Assembly: GCF_019320115.1 (NCBI RefSeq)
Contig: NC_089595.1
Location: 113,977,162 to 114,041,161 of the forward strand
Source of the DNA: Miscanthus floridulus
Taxonomy: Eukaryota; Streptophyta; Magnoliopsida; Poales; Poaceae
Length of the DNA stretch: 64,000 nt
Direction of reading: 5' to 3'
Shown in pieces: positions 11,140 through 23,716 of this stretch. The first letter of the stretch is position 1. Every line of letters begins with the position of its first letter. Below the pieces are notes generated by a model. It made no database searches and was not told where the DNA came from. It saw nothing but the letters and a program-made list of their open reading frames with translations. Made by a program: the position numbers and the translations under genes.

Positions 11140-14100
11140 TCAGGCGTTGTCATCAGAAAGGGAAATATCAATATTTAGACTATCTACAACCCTACTGGCT
11201 AGATCTTCAACCTCAGGCTCCATCCTTTCAACGGCGTCAAGATATTCTTGGCTTTCAGCTTCTTCTGCTATCTTGGAGAGAGGCGCTTCTGGAGCAAGGA
11301 CCCGGACCTGGGCCAGCACATTCTTGGTACATACTTGGGCACACCTCTTTGCGAACTCTTGGAAACGAGTCAGAATCCGGGGAATGAACTGCGCCCAAGA
11401 TTGCCCGTCATCCGCTGGAGTCCGAAGGACATCGGCCACCAAACGAAAAGATTTCCACAAGGCATTCCAATTCTCGGTAGCTGTCGCCAGCTTCCCGGAC
11501 AAGCCTTCAATGGTTTTTTGGGCCTGCACAAGATCTCTATCAGCTCCACACCTAATTAGCCTAGCAAGGGCGAGTTCTTCCTCAGCATGAGTATTTACCT
11601 CCTCAGCTCTATTATGACTAGAACGAACAAGGGCCTTCATTTCATCAATACTCTCCGAGAGCTTCTGCTTCTCAACTCGGAGAGCTAGACAGAACACCCA
11701 AGAACAAGTCAGCAGAAAAAGAAGTCAAAATACAAGAAGAAACAGGCAGAACCCGCGGCACCTTTGCATTCATTCTTCGCAGACTCCACCACAGCATCTC
11801 TCTGTCTCTCCGTCTCCACTACCCGGGCGCGAAGGGCTTTCTCCTCCTTTTGGTGCAATTGACGCTCCGTCTCCAACTCAACCCGGAGAAGGTCAAGATC
11901 GGCTTTCAGAGCATCCACCTCCGAAGACAACTTCCTCTCATTTTCAGATGAGAAAAAGAAGCCAGAATGATCATGAGAAAAAGACTGGGCAAAAAGAAGC
12001 AAAGAGAAATAAAGCGTAAGGATAGAAGAAAAAACAAGCATGCAAAAGAGGAACGACAGTAAAACCTACCTGGAGCTTTTCACCAAAAGAAGTCACGAGG
12101 GTCGACAAGCTCCCCCAGGCTGCGGTCAGCTCCGATAACCGATGAGTGGCATCGAACTGTTGCACCACGTCACCGAAAAAGGAGGGGCCGCCGGAGACAA
12201 GAGAAGGGGAAGGAGAGGCCGGCTGGGGCAAAGGAGGAACGACCAAAGCGACCTCCAGGGAAGCCGGAGCCAAACCCTCAGAAGAACCCGGTGCGACGGC
12301 CACAGTTACCTTCGGAGCAACCAAGTCCGCAACCCCGCTAGGTAGCTCTGAAGCCCCCGCGGCGACTTCATCAACACAATGTTGTGAGTCCCGAGCCTCG
12401 GAACTCGTTGGCGCGGCGGGAGGCAGAGAAGAAGTCGATGAAGAAATTAGAGAAGACGAAACACTGAAAAGTGATAAAATGAAGCACCAATAAGAACCAG
12501 AAGAAGGAAGATAAAAGCCAAAGAGATAAAGCTACAATTTACTCACCCGACTACTTTTTTCTTCGTGAAACCAAGAGAAGGCCTCGCAGGGGGAACCACG
12601 ACGGCGAAGACGTCCCCGCAACCCGGCGACGGGAGTGGGACAGCAGACAATGGAGCCGCGGAAGAAGCCGGGGCTAGAGCCGTGGAAGAAGCCGGGGCTA
12701 GAGCCGCGGAAGAAGCCGGGGCTGGAGCCGTGGAAGAAGCCGGGGCTGAAGAAGAAGCTGGGGCTGGGGCCGAAGAAGAACTCCGCACCGGAGGAGCGGT
12801 ACAGCTCGGGACAGAGGCAACTAAAGAACTCGACACCGGAGCTTCAGAAGAAGTCGGCGCGGGAACCTCAGAAGAACTCACACCCGACCTCCGATTACTT
12901 CAAAAAGTCCAAGACTAAAATTCAGAATAAAGAGGAGAAATTCAATGCAACAAGAATATGAAAAACAACTCACCGCCGCATGACGAGGGGGACTTCATCA
13001 TCCTCTTCTTCTTTAGCCGACGAAACCAGAGCACCCGTTGAAAAGGAGATGAAAAGTACTCGGTTCAAGAGAGAAACATGAAAATAAAAGAACAAAGAGT
13101 ATTAAATGTGCTCACCTAAGAGCATGCTAGCAACAACTGGAGTACCTGAGGGAGTACTTGGTTTGCGAGGCTTCTTGGAGACAGGCAAGCCAGATGAAGA
13201 CCCATCCATTCGTCCCCTCTTCGGGACACTACAAGGACCGCGAGGGACTAGACGAGGAACATACTCTTCATATACATCAACAAATCTGAAAGAAACCCCA
13301 GGAAGGGCTGTAAAGGTTTTAGACTTACTAATTATAGAAGTACCAGCTAGACGATTCCCAGTCTCTGCCACGGCAGGGAGAACACCAAGGGGGATCGGAT
13401 CGACAAAATTCCATCCAAGCTCCTGCGAAAAAAGATAAAACACCAAGACAAAGAAAAGCTAAGCAAGAATGGATGCAGCAAGAGTACATAAAGAACTCAA
13501 ATAAAAAAAAATAGACAACTCACAGCTAGGGGCGGGTTGATGGCCGAGAACTCAGAGACGGCAGGAGGAATGACGCTCACTCCTTTCAGCATCTTCTGGA
13601 GGCGCTTGAGTACCTCCTCACCGGTCAGCTCAAGAGCTGGGACCATGCGTGAAGGATCCTCGGCCCTAGAATACTCAAAGCCGAGATGTTCCCGCTCTTT
13701 CAAGGGCTGAACCCGGCAACGAAGAAAGCTTGAGACAATGCCAAAGCCGGTCAATCCCTGCTGTTTCAATGTGCTAATCCTATCAAGGAGTGGCTAGATC
13801 GCTTGAATCTCAGCAGGGGACTCAAGTTTCTTGTCCCACCGATCATTCGCCACAGGACCGGATCCGGAGTGAACAACAAGAGAAGGGATCAAATTGGCAG
13901 CGTAAAACCACTCGGCACGCCAATCTTTGACAGAATCAACCAGGTCATAGTCAAAAAACTTAATTTTGAGACCCTAGCGAAACTGAATCCCGCAACCGCC
14001 GAGGGCACTGGTTTCTTCACGGCGGGGTTGGGGTTTCAGGCGAAAGAAAAAGCGAAAAAGAGATAGAGAAGGAGGGATCCCAAGGAAGGCTTCACAAAGG

Positions 14101-14483
14101 TGAACAAAAACAGAAAGATGGAGAACGGCATTGGGGGTTAGATGGTTCAGACTAACCCCGAAATAACCAAGAAACTGAGGAAGGAAGGCGGAAGCAGGAA
14201 GACAGAGTCCAGCGCGGACAAAGGAAACAAAAAGGACAATCTCACCAGAACCCGGAGCCGAAACCCGATGCTCGCCCGGAACTCTCCATTCAGCGATGAC
14301 TTTGCTTTGGATCAAGCCATCACTAACAAGCTCGCGCAGCTGGTCTTCACTTGTTGTTGGAGCCGGCCAAACTTTCTGAGCTGCCCTCATGGCCACGAAC
14401 TCCTGGTTTTCAATCAAAGACAGGGATGACTCCTCGTCCACGAAGGTCGCCTAAGACTTGCTTGCGTTTTTCTTCTTTCCCAT
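11140..14483 (-). pseudogene. Antisense spliced gene of the Gypsy element (Transposase_28/PF04195-like plus coiled coil)
   Basis: The start is the ATG at 14483 (MGKKKNASKS), followed by a stop near 14451. Exon 1 (14483-13524) contains a segment around FVRAGLCLPASAFLPQFLGY..HLCEAFLGIPP, typical of the 'putative gypsy-type transposon' domain found antisense in grass Tat-type elements, and two more stops near 13975 and 13797. It ends at a GTGAGT donor. Exon 2 (13422-13116) follows a TTTTCGCAG acceptor and ends at GTGAGC. Later exons encode an acidic stretch (near 13000), a long Ala/Ser/Pro repeat (12880-12550), a segment at 12330-12070, a coiled-coil exon (about 11950-11765) and a terminal coiled-coil exon (about 11686-11140, ending DISLSDDNA). 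Donors and acceptors exist only on this strand, which supports a real antisense gene. Function is unknown. At least three stops in exon 1 make this copy a pseudogene. Confidence 0.75.
12660..12780 (-). repeat. 24-bp coding minisatellite in the antisense gene
   Basis: About five copies of a 24-bp unit (gaagaagccggggctagagc plus four bases on +) encode an Ala/Ser/Pro octapeptide repeat on the minus strand. A 24-bp period preserves the frame, consistent with selection on the minus-strand reading while the element was active. Confidence 0.8.
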
Positions 14484-16618
14484 GAACTGGCGAAAGCAAA
14501 AAAGGCGCTAAAGGAGATGAAGCTAGAATGATGGTGCTCGGGTGATGGTGACAATGACGGCGGCGGATTTTTGAGAACTAGGGTTTAAAGGCAAGAGCTG
14601 GACGACAAAGGAAAGGAAGATAAAAGGTCTTTAAATAGATTTCTCAGTAATACAAATGGCCCACAAGGCCCGTTAAAGCACAGTGTGGGAACGCAACGGT
14701 CCATTTACCGACGCAGCTAAAACGACGGAGGGCACGAATCCTCACAACGGTAAAAACCAACGGGCAGATTTCAGACTTATCCGTCCAACGCCACGGCAGG
14801 ATTATCAGATCGATACAAGAACGACCCATCAAACCAAGAAGAAAGAAAGAAGAAAGAAAGGGCTACCTCACGAGGAACAAAAGAACCCGGTTATGTAAAA
14901 AAGAACTCGGTAGTCTCATGAACGATAGGGATCACAACAGAAAAGTCAAAGACAACTCAGAAGACAAGATTCGTTACATTACAAGCGATTTCAAAAATAG
15001 AAGATTACAAATCTTACAAGACCCAACGAACTCAGCACCATGAAAAGCAAAATAGCAAAGAGGAACATGGACACGACTAGGCTTTGGAACGACTACGTGT
15101 CCCAAATTGCTACTCGGGAGGACAAGCCGCCATCAGTTACACTGTTTTCTTCAAAGGACAAACGCAGTGCATCCAAGGCGAAAATCGACAGCACGGCAGG
15201 GCAACATGGAGCATAGAAGACCGACAGGCATCTGTCTACCCAAGACCGATGTGATGCTGGATATGGTGTTGATCTACACTAGACGGTCTCAAGACAGGCG
15301 ACGAGGATCAACCCAGAACTGTCGGATGAAGGAACGAAGCCCACATCACAAGACTTCCTCCAACTACCACCACGTACATCCTGGCACAATGCTGTCGTGG
15401 GATCAGCCTACCTCTAATCCCTATCACAAGACTTCCTCCATCTATGACAAGACACACAGAAAGTATAAAACATGTCCGAGGGCTGCTCTACTTCACAAAC
15501 TACCATGTTCATGACCACTAAGGTTTCAACAGAATATCCAATGAATGAAAACAAGCACTCAGGGACAGTATTTATAGACCAAAGGATCGGCGCACATGGA
15601 CTAGGAGCACCAACAAAATAGGCTTAACAAAGGACACAGTGAAAAGATAGGACACAATAATGGATGACTCAGGCGAGAGGAAGCGGTACTCGAAGACGGG
15701 CATATTCAGAAGAATATACCAGCACAGTACAACCCGTGAACAAAAGGCATTTATACTCAACCACCACCATACAACTACATCTGACAACAGCAAAACTATC
15801 AAAGAATACGCCAAAACCACGCATCCGAGTTCTTCCTGAACAAAACAACACGAATATACGCTCGGGGGCTTGGACGGCATCATAGCTTAAACAACACTAA
15901 GCTAGGGAGCTCGGCCTTAATTTTCACCTATTCCCGGAGGCTCGAAACCAAAGACAAAAGACCAAGAATACAAGAAACTCAAGACTACAACGATGACACA
16001 TCAAGACTCTTCATCCGACTTCTTTTCTAAAAAGAAGAACTCGAAGAAAGCACGGGGCCTACACTCAGTGAGTGCAATTTTTTGACATAAGCTCGGAGGC
16101 TGCTTACCACAAAACTACTCGGATGATGACGTAATCCAAGTCTCGGGGACTACTTCAGAATACAAAATTTTCAAACAACATAAAGAATCAAGACCCTCTA
16201 ACTTTTTGTCCCGAATAGCAAGAGGCTCGGGGGCTACACTCAGTGAGTGCACTTTTTCTTCAAAAAAGCGCACGTCACCAATAGGCTTCCTCAACGCAGA
16301 CCACTTCAAGACATTATGGCAAAAAGAACCCGGAACAAGCCATGTTCGGGCGAGTTCTTTTTGATAAAATTTCAACGAACAATCAGGGCAACTTCAAGAC
16401 AAGATCCTCCAGCTCCTTGTTCCAAATAGCAAGAGGCTCGGGGGCTACAACCAGAGGGATGCACTTTTTCTTCAAAAGCACTCACCACCCAAAGATCCCA
16501 AGAAGCGCTATAAGGTTTCACTCCAGAAAACGCTCGGAAGATATTTTGTTCCTACTCAACAAGACCAGAAGGAGCAGAGCGAGATTTTCAGAGCTCAACC
16601 ATGAAGTGCTCGGGGGCT
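14484..16618. mobile_element. Non-coding 3' region of the Gypsy element with repeated polypurine-like motifs
   Basis: No convincing coding sequence is present. 14484-14650 is the promoter/5' side of the antisense gene. From about 15850 the motif GCTCGGGGGCT recurs (about 15858, 16210, 16433 and 16608), with another at 10806. The last copy directly abuts the 3' LTR and is the polypurine tract. The accompanying phrase cactcagtgagtgca also recurs at about 16064 and 16226, so this is a diverged tandem duplication of the tract region. Confidence 0.75.
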
Positions 16619-17022
16619 TGTCGATGCGGGACCCACAGGATACCCCGCAGGGTAGAAAAAAGATCTAGTCCAACTAGGATTCTTCCCATATAATCGTAGT
16701 AGTAGAACTATTAGGTAATCCTACTAGGAAATCTCATTATAAACTGACTAGGACTCTAGCCTCCTGACTATATAAAGGAGGGCAGGGCTCCTGAGAGAGA
16801 GGACAATGGTACAACACAACACAACACAACACATTACAATCAATCCAACGCAAAGGCTAACGCCGACTGGACGTAAGGTTATTACTCGATCTACGATCGA
16901 GGGCCTGAACCAGTATAAATCGACTGTCTCTTGCGTTAACCATCGAGTTCAGCATACGCCGAAGCCCGAACATACTGCCCTGGGTACCCTCATGGTAGGC
17001 TATCGGTGGTGAAACATCGATA
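16619..17022 (+). repeat. 3' LTR of the Gypsy element
   Basis: It matches 3148-3561 and starts TGTCGATGCG directly after the polypurine tract CTCGGGGGCT. Its last dinucleotide is TA instead of CA, one transition from the 5' copy. It is followed by the target duplication GTGCT. Confidence 0.95.
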
Positions 17023-17327
17023 GTGCTCCAATGAGGACTAATGGGGAGTGACGACTCTCCGATACCTCGACAAAACAGCACCGCATTTCTTCTCCTCTCT
17101 TTACTTTAAGCATTTACATTTGAGCAATTCAATTCTTGTCTTTACATTCTTAGAATTGCTATGCTAGAGTAGGATTGAAACTTAGGGTGCTAAACTTTTA
17201 TGCGGTAGATCAATAGATTCACTTTCTAGGCACAAGGGGTGAAGTAGGCTAGGTGTAGGGTTTAATTATTGCAAAGAATTTTAGAATTAGCCCAATTGAC
17301 CCCCCTCTTGGGTATCTCGATCCTTGA
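17023..17327 (+). mobile_element. Right part of the interrupted SIRE-like 3' LTR
   Basis: This continues the LTR broken at 3147. It ends with the usual SIRE LTR terminus (CCCCCTCTTGGGTATCTCGA, then TCCTT). The final bases read TGA rather than TCA, so the exact edge is uncertain by a few bases. Confidence 0.7.
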
Positions 17328-18665
17328 TGACAATGAAATATTTGCGGTAAAAAAATAATGTTACTAGCTGGTATTTCTAATAGTCTAGAAATGGAACAAC
17401 AAAACAAATCCAGCTCAAAAACTTAGAAATTTTCAAGTCTGTCGATAGCAAGACATTGCTATGTTTAGCAATTTATTGTGTGAGATTAGGTTAAGGAGTG
17501 GTGTAGTGTTATGATTCAATTTGGTAGTTCCATATGCCATCTTGAATGTAGTGAAGACGGTTTAGGTTTAGGAGCAACCGTTTGGTCATGTTGAGTGCTT
17601 TAAAATTCATGCGTGTTACCGGTCTCGGGTTGGTTGGCGCCGAGTGCACAGTCACCGCGCGGCCTCCCCATGCCACGTACATGGGCCACCGCGCTTGGCC
17701 GGTCACACTGCCTGGGCCTGGCCAAGGATGGCCACAGCGAGCCGCTGGCCCTACGCCCTGCTGCTCTACCTCACGCTGCTGTCTTGGGTGCCGCCGCAGC
17801 CACGTTCGCTACCGTCGCGTCCACACTACCGTCATTCCTCATGTTGTGACGTTGCCGCTGCCATCACATTGTTGTCGCATCTATACTGGTCTGCTGCATC
17901 TCTGTGCTATTGTCAGCCCTGTGCGTGTCGCCTCTGCCACACGCACGTGGGCGAGCCGACGTCGCCTTGTCATTTAAGGCGCTGCGGCCGCGCAGGCCAC
18001 GCTGATCGGACGCGCGTGCCTATCGGCTAGCACCGGCACATGGGCCTTCCAATCCTACCACTCGCGTCCTACCAAGCTGTGGATGAGTCAAGCCCACCTG
18101 CCATGTCGTCTCTCTTTCCCTCTTTCTCTCTCTGTTTTCATCGCCGTCATGTCACGTCACGGTGAGCCAGAGAGCGAGAACCTCTCATCAAATCCTCGTG
18201 CTCATGTCCCTGCCTTCACATCCCCTCTCCAGCCGACCCTACCCCGCCTTGATTATGGCCAGGCCGAGCTCCAATTTTTAGAGCTTTGCCCACCACTGTG
18301 CCGTAATGAACCATCACCGCCCGCGTCGTGGCCAGCCTCCACCACTTCACCTCGTGCAAATTCCTCTACACCACTAGCTCGCCTTGGCTCTCTCTCCACC
18401 GTGCGTATGCTAGTGGGAGCGCTACTGCCTCCTCGCTACCACTGACGCAGCCATGTCCACCATGGCCCGTCACCGTACTCATCACGCGCACGTGGCCTCC
18501 TCTGCTCAGGTAGTCGCTGGCCGACCACCACTTCGGCAGGATTCGCGATGGGCCCCTAGTGCTTATCCCCAATCTCTACCCTCTAGTTAGCGTTGTGGCT
18601 CATTGAAACACGGTGGCCACCATTGCAAGTTGCCATCGCTGGGGAGAGCCCGCTCTGCTTCACCC
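17328..18665. other. Anonymous GC-rich sequence, no gene recognised
   Basis: Long reading frames overlap in several frames (17582-18445) only because of high GC content. They are low-complexity and resemble no family. This stretch is the left half of whatever the solo LTR at 18666 inserted into; the right half continues at 20976. Confidence 0.5.
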
Positions 18666-20975
18666 TGAAGGGTCGAGATGGCGGACTAGAGGGGGGGTGA
18701 ATAGTCTTTTCTAAAAATTAATCACGTTGGCTAACCGAAACAAGTGCGGAATTAAAACTATTGGTCTAGCCAAGACAACACCCCTCTATATATGTTCTCT
18801 AGCACCTTCCAAATATACTAATTATGCAACTAAGGTGCCGGGCTAGCTAGAGCTCTCCTAAACAATTCTAGGAGCAAGGTTACACAAACCTATGCCACTA
18901 GTACTTTAAGCAACAAGGAAGCTCCTACACAAGTTAGTAAGCAAAAGCATAAATCTAACTAAGCTCACTAGCAATGCTCAATAATAAGGCAACCAATGCC
19001 TAATTAGAGAGCGCAAATACTTAGCTACACAAATTAAGCAATGTGACTAACAAGGTTACTAAAACCAAATTAGCCACGCAAGGGAGCTACTTCTATGCTA
19101 CACAAGCAAGAAGGTAATTAGCAAGCTACACAAGCTATCTAATTACATGAGCAACTACACAAGCTTAATATGTATAAAAATAATTGCAAGCTTGTGTAAT
19201 GGGGATGCAAACCAATGGGAAGAACAAGGTTGACATGATGATTTTTCTCCTGAGGTTCACGTGTTTGCCAACACACTAGTCCCCATTGTGTCGACCGGTC
19301 ACTTGGTGGTTCGGCAGCTAATTAGCATCACCCGCTAAGCCCACACGTTGGGCGCCGCAAGAACCTACCTCGGAAGTGAGGGTAGCTCAATGACACGCTT
19401 TACTAAAGTTGCTCTTCGCGGCTCCCGCGGGGCGAGCACAATGCCCCTCACAAGCACTTCTCCGGAGCGCCGCACAAGCTTCTTACGCGCTTCGATGGAG
19501 ACCACCACCAAGCCGTCTAGGAGGTGGCAACCTCCAAGAGTAACAAGCACCACCGGCTTGCAACTCGATCACCTAGTGCCACTCGATGCAACCTCACGAT
19601 GCAATCGCACTAGAATCGTTCACTCACATAATCGAATGATCACTATTAAGTATGTGTGAGATGGAGGGCTCCTAAGCACTCTCAAGCATGGACACAAAGT
19701 CCCCCGAGGTGCTCAGCATCAGCCATGGCCGAAGGCCACTTCTATTTATAGCCCCAAGGGCTAAACTAGCCGTTACCCCTTTACTGGGCAAAAATTAGGC
19801 CGACCGGATGCTCTGGTCGTGTTGACCAGACGCTGGACCTCAGCGTTCGGTCGCCCGTAGATGGCCACGTGTCCCGATTCCAATGGTCACTTGACCTGAC
19901 CTGACACAGCAGCTTCAACTGACCGGACGCTAAACCCCCAGCGTTCGGTCGTTTCCAGTAAGGTACCAACCTCGACCGGACGCGTCCGGTCACACTTGAT
20001 CGGACGCAGCCCAGCGTCCGGTCACACTCCAGCTTCTGTGTTACCGTACGTTAGCCTGACCGGACGCAGCCTGCCAGCGTCTTCGCGATCAACTCATTTT
20101 CACTTCTAACTTCTTCACCCTTGCTCCAAAGAGCCAACCACAAGAATTTGCATCTGGCGCAATAGAAAATAGGCATTCCATTTCCCCGAAAGCGCCGAAT
20201 CCTGCCTCGTAAGCTCCTTTGTAAATGTGCCAACAACACCAAGTGTACACCACCATGTGTATATGTGTTAGCTTTTCACAATCATTTCCCAAAGGATATT
20301 AGCTACTCAACTTGCCACGCCACTCGATCCTAGCGACGATGCAAAGTTAGATCACTCGAGTGACACTAGATGACCGATATGCAAACAAGTTTGCTCCTCT
20401 TGATAGTACGGCCATCTATCCTAAACCTGGTCATAAACTTTTCTACACACCTATGACCAATGAAATGAAATGCCCTAGGTTATACCTTTGCCTTGCGCAT
20501 TCCATTCTATCTCCTCCAATGTCGATGCAACACATGCACCAACACGATCAACAATGATATGATCCACTTCATATCATCACATGATCATATTGGTTCATCG
20601 ATCTTGACTTTACTTGCTCTTCACCATTGCCATCGTGTCCATCGGTGCCAAGTCTTGCTCAAGCTTCACCGCCACGCGGTCCATCACTCCAAAGCCTTTG
20701 ACTTGCCCTTCACGCTTGCAACCGGTCCATCAAGCCAAGTCTTGTCTTGATCTTCTCCACCTTGATAACATGACTCAATGTTATGTCTTATGTGCAATAA
20801 GCTCCTTCATCATCACATGTGTGAGCTTTGCAACATCTCCAAGCTATTTTCACCTCCATGGCATATGTTGCTCATACACATGTACCTGTGGACTAATCAC
20901 CTGTGTATCTCACATAAACACAATTAGTCCACCTAAGTTGTCACTCAATTACCAAAACCAAACAAGGACCTTTCA
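18666..20975 (+). mobile_element. Solo LTR of a SIRE-like Copia element, 2310 bp
   Basis: It begins TGAAGGGTCGAGATGGCGGA and ends GGACCTTTCA, with a perfect 5-bp target duplication CACCC at 18661-18665 and 20976-20980. No internal region is present, so LTR-LTR recombination removed the rest. Positions 19800-20080 carry GACCGGACGC-type motifs, including one perfect 18-bp palindrome at 19974-19991. The last 748 bp match window positions 1-748. Confidence 0.92.
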
Positions 20976-22122
20976 CACCCCCATTCATGCAACCACCGCC
21001 CATTATCGCGCGTCGGCCCATAGGTGAGCATTGGTCCCCTAGTGAGGTCTGCAAGGGACTCGGATGGCCGGCGTACCGCCTAGTGCCACCGCCCGTTGCG
21101 TCGACGAGCACGGGGCGTCCCGGGGACCTCTTCGGTGCGATGGTTAAAATACCCTAGGGTTTCGTTGTAAAGTCGTTGTCTATAGAAATAGTAACGTGGA
21201 CTGTGGGTTGTTTTGCTCATAGTCTAGGGGTGTTTTTGCTAATGTGCCAGCACGCGGGATTCTCCCACCGCGGGCTGCCTCGCGCTACAGATCGACCTCG
21301 CATGGGCTGTGCCTGTGGGCCACCGCGCCCTCGCGCGCGAGCGAGTTGCGTCTTCTTGGGCCGCATTGGGTTGAAATCAGTTTGGTTTTTTTGTGGAGAA
21401 TAGAAATTGATTTTTATTTTAATTCTGAGCTAAACTTTGGTAATTAATATAAAATCATGTAGGTATTCAATTTTTGTTAAGTTCCTAAAATTATATTCTA
21501 TCTGTTAGTATATTTAGTTCATATATGTGTTTGTTGATATCAGAAGCTATTAAATCATTTGAGAATGCTCAATATAGTTAAGTTAATTATTGTAGGAATT
21601 TTTGTGATAGATTGGTGATAACAAAACCCTGAAATTTTTATAGTAGCTTCATTGTATTATTATGTGCTCACTGTAATTTTTGTAGCCTTAGAATAGGCTA
21701 AGTACTAGTGTAGTTAGGTGCTCCTTGTTGTAATATAAGTTAAATCGCTAATAAGAGTAAGATTAAATTTTAGTTGCTAAGTTAATATCCGTTAGTTGAA
21801 TCCATACATGTTTTTGTGGAAATAATAGTTAGCTTAGTATCTTAGCCATTAGAGCTAGTTTAGTAGCTTACCATGTGAATTCTTATTTTAAGAGTTGTTG
21901 TTGCCAAAATGCTAAGTGTTGCATCATCATCGCATGCATGTAGAGAATGAGTTGGCGGAGATCGTTATCATCGGAGATCACGAGTTCGATGAGGTGATCG
22001 AGGAGTATGAGGAGGAGATCCTCGTGCAGGAGGTCTTAGAATCGCCACTGACTGACTGAGCTGACACCCCACCTATCCAAGGCAAGCCCCGATACATAAC
22101 CCTTATTTTGAATAATCACTGG

Positions 22123-22204
<82 letters not shown>

Positions 22205-23530
22205 CGTGCATTTACGTTACAGGCTTATTATTGAAACTACATGCATAGATGTACCTACCTATGAGTCCTACTAGCTTAGGCCGCATAGCTGCTATGCTTA
22301 GGCTATCGATAGCGTGAGTAATCTATCGTTAGTCATAATAGGTGATTATTATTATCACTCTCATGAAAAAATATTGAATAGAAATAGAGACCGGATAGGG
22401 ATATGGTACGGGTATTGGTGGGTGTAAGAGGTTGTGTCCCACGGCCAATGGGGTATAGCTTGGTTACATTGTTTTCCCTGTCCATGTCAGTTAAGGAGCG
22501 GCCGTTGCATTGGATTATAGTCAGATCACAGACTTATTATCCTGAGCAGATACTTGCTTATGGGGGCGGGAAGGCTCGTTGCTCTCTTGTTGTGGGTTCC
22601 GGCTCTTTCTGGACCGACTGGTTGAAGGTAGAGATGGTGGAGGTCTAAGCACCATACTGAGTCCAAAACTCAGGTGCGGGGGCTTGGAGTCCAAGTTTGG
22701 ACGGGGACCTAGACCCCTTGACAGGAGAGTGGTAGGTTGGTCCTACTTGCGTCTAGGGTACAAGCGGGGCATGTTTTTGGGGTATCTAGCTGGGCTACAT
22801 TGGTTCATGAATCACCGTGTAATATGGTACGACTTGTCTACGATCTAGCACTATAGTAAGAACTGTAAGATGAAAAGGGATGAATGGACCTGATTACTCA
22901 ACTCTTGATTGAAAGTAGAACATGTGTTTACATAGAATTGTTAGCCAATAAACTAATCATGACTGCTAATAAAACACATATATAAGGATTCACTACTAGT
23001 AATATTTTGGTCAAAAAAGAAAACCCAACAAACCATAAAACTTATCATATCCTTTGGAGTCGAGAAATTATTCCCACTAGTCGGGTAAGTCTTGCGAGTA
23101 CATTGTGTACTCAGGATTTATTTACCCCTGTTGCAGGTGCAGCTTGAGGAGTAGATGTTGTGTGGAGGATTCTTCTGGTGGGTACAGACAGATCCTTGTA
23201 TCATATCGTTTGATGTTTATTGTAATTCCGCTGTTTAAATTCCGCACTCTAAACTAGGCATTGTAATAATGTATTTCTGAGAACTCTTGTTGTATAAAAT
23301 GGATTAAGTATTGTAAACTTGTTCTCATTATTGGATTCTGGAGGAAAAATATGGATGGTTTGACTTCTTCCTTGGGGTGTGCTCGACAGAACCGTCTAAT
23401 GTAGCTTGCTTTTAAAGTGCTTAGTGTCTAGTGGAAGACAAGCACTTCCAAAGATGTATTATTTCAGACAGTTTTGACACACGTGTTTGCCTGGATTCTT
23501 GCCGAGATGGCTTTAGTTCTGTCTCTTGTT
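20976..23530. mobile_element. Degenerate retroelement/LTR-like sequence, non-coding
   Basis: No intact gene is visible. A short acidic frame near 21945-22062 (rich in Glu/Asp) and the phrase around 23085-23135 (GTACATTGTGTACTCAGG then TTTATTTACCCCTG) resemble motifs I associate with long LTRs of Del/Tekay-type Gypsy elements in grasses. Boundaries and target duplications were not found, so the class is tentative. Confidence 0.4.
22122..22203. repeat. Compound (TA)n(TG)n microsatellite
   Basis: About twelve TA units run directly into about thirty TG units. Such compound tracts are usually polymorphic. Confidence 0.95.
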
Positions 23531-23532
23531 AG

Positions 23533-23716
23533 GGCCTATTTGGTTCATCTAGTAGCTATTAAATTTAGTAGCTTTTAGTCACTTTAGTAACTTTTTAACT
23601 AAACACTATGACTAAAAGTGACTAAAAGGGCTTTAGTCCTCTCTGGTAACTCTGGAGTTACTAAAAGTAACTAAATCGTTTAGTAGCTACTAAAGTTTAG
23701 TAGCTCGAACCAGACA
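23533..23716. mobile_element. MITE-like inverted-repeat element
   Basis: The left end (GGGCCTATTTGGTTC) and the reverse complement of the right end (GGGTGTCTGGTTC) are similar. The interior is a long imperfect hairpin built of TTTAGTAGC/GCTACTAAA repeats. The right end overlaps the start of the ~760-bp repeat unit, where the other copies lack the MITE body. No clear target duplication was found. Confidence 0.55.

Larger units (their letters stand above)
3148..17022 (+). mobile_element. Complete Gypsy LTR retrotransposon, Tat/RIRE2-like, 13.9 kb
   Basis: The element is bounded by matching LTRs (3148-3561 and 16619-17022) and a perfect 5-bp target duplication, GTGCT (3143-3147 and 17023-17027). 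Inside are a GC-rich primer-binding site, gag-pol in one frame on + (3611-9808), a block of 109-bp tandem repeats, an antisense spliced gene on - (11140-14483), and a polypurine tract before the 3' LTR. The order protease-RT-RNase H-integrase defines Gypsy. The lack of a chromodomain, the large 3' region and the extra antisense gene point to the Tat lineage. By eye the LTRs differ at about nine bases plus a 10-bp change in an ACAAC repeat, so the insertion is fairly recent. It is now non-autonomous because of premature stops. Confidence 0.95.

Noticed and set aside
17582..18445. Overlapping GC-rich reading frames as a possible gene
   Set aside because: Open in several frames at once, low complexity, no start context, splice logic or family resemblance.
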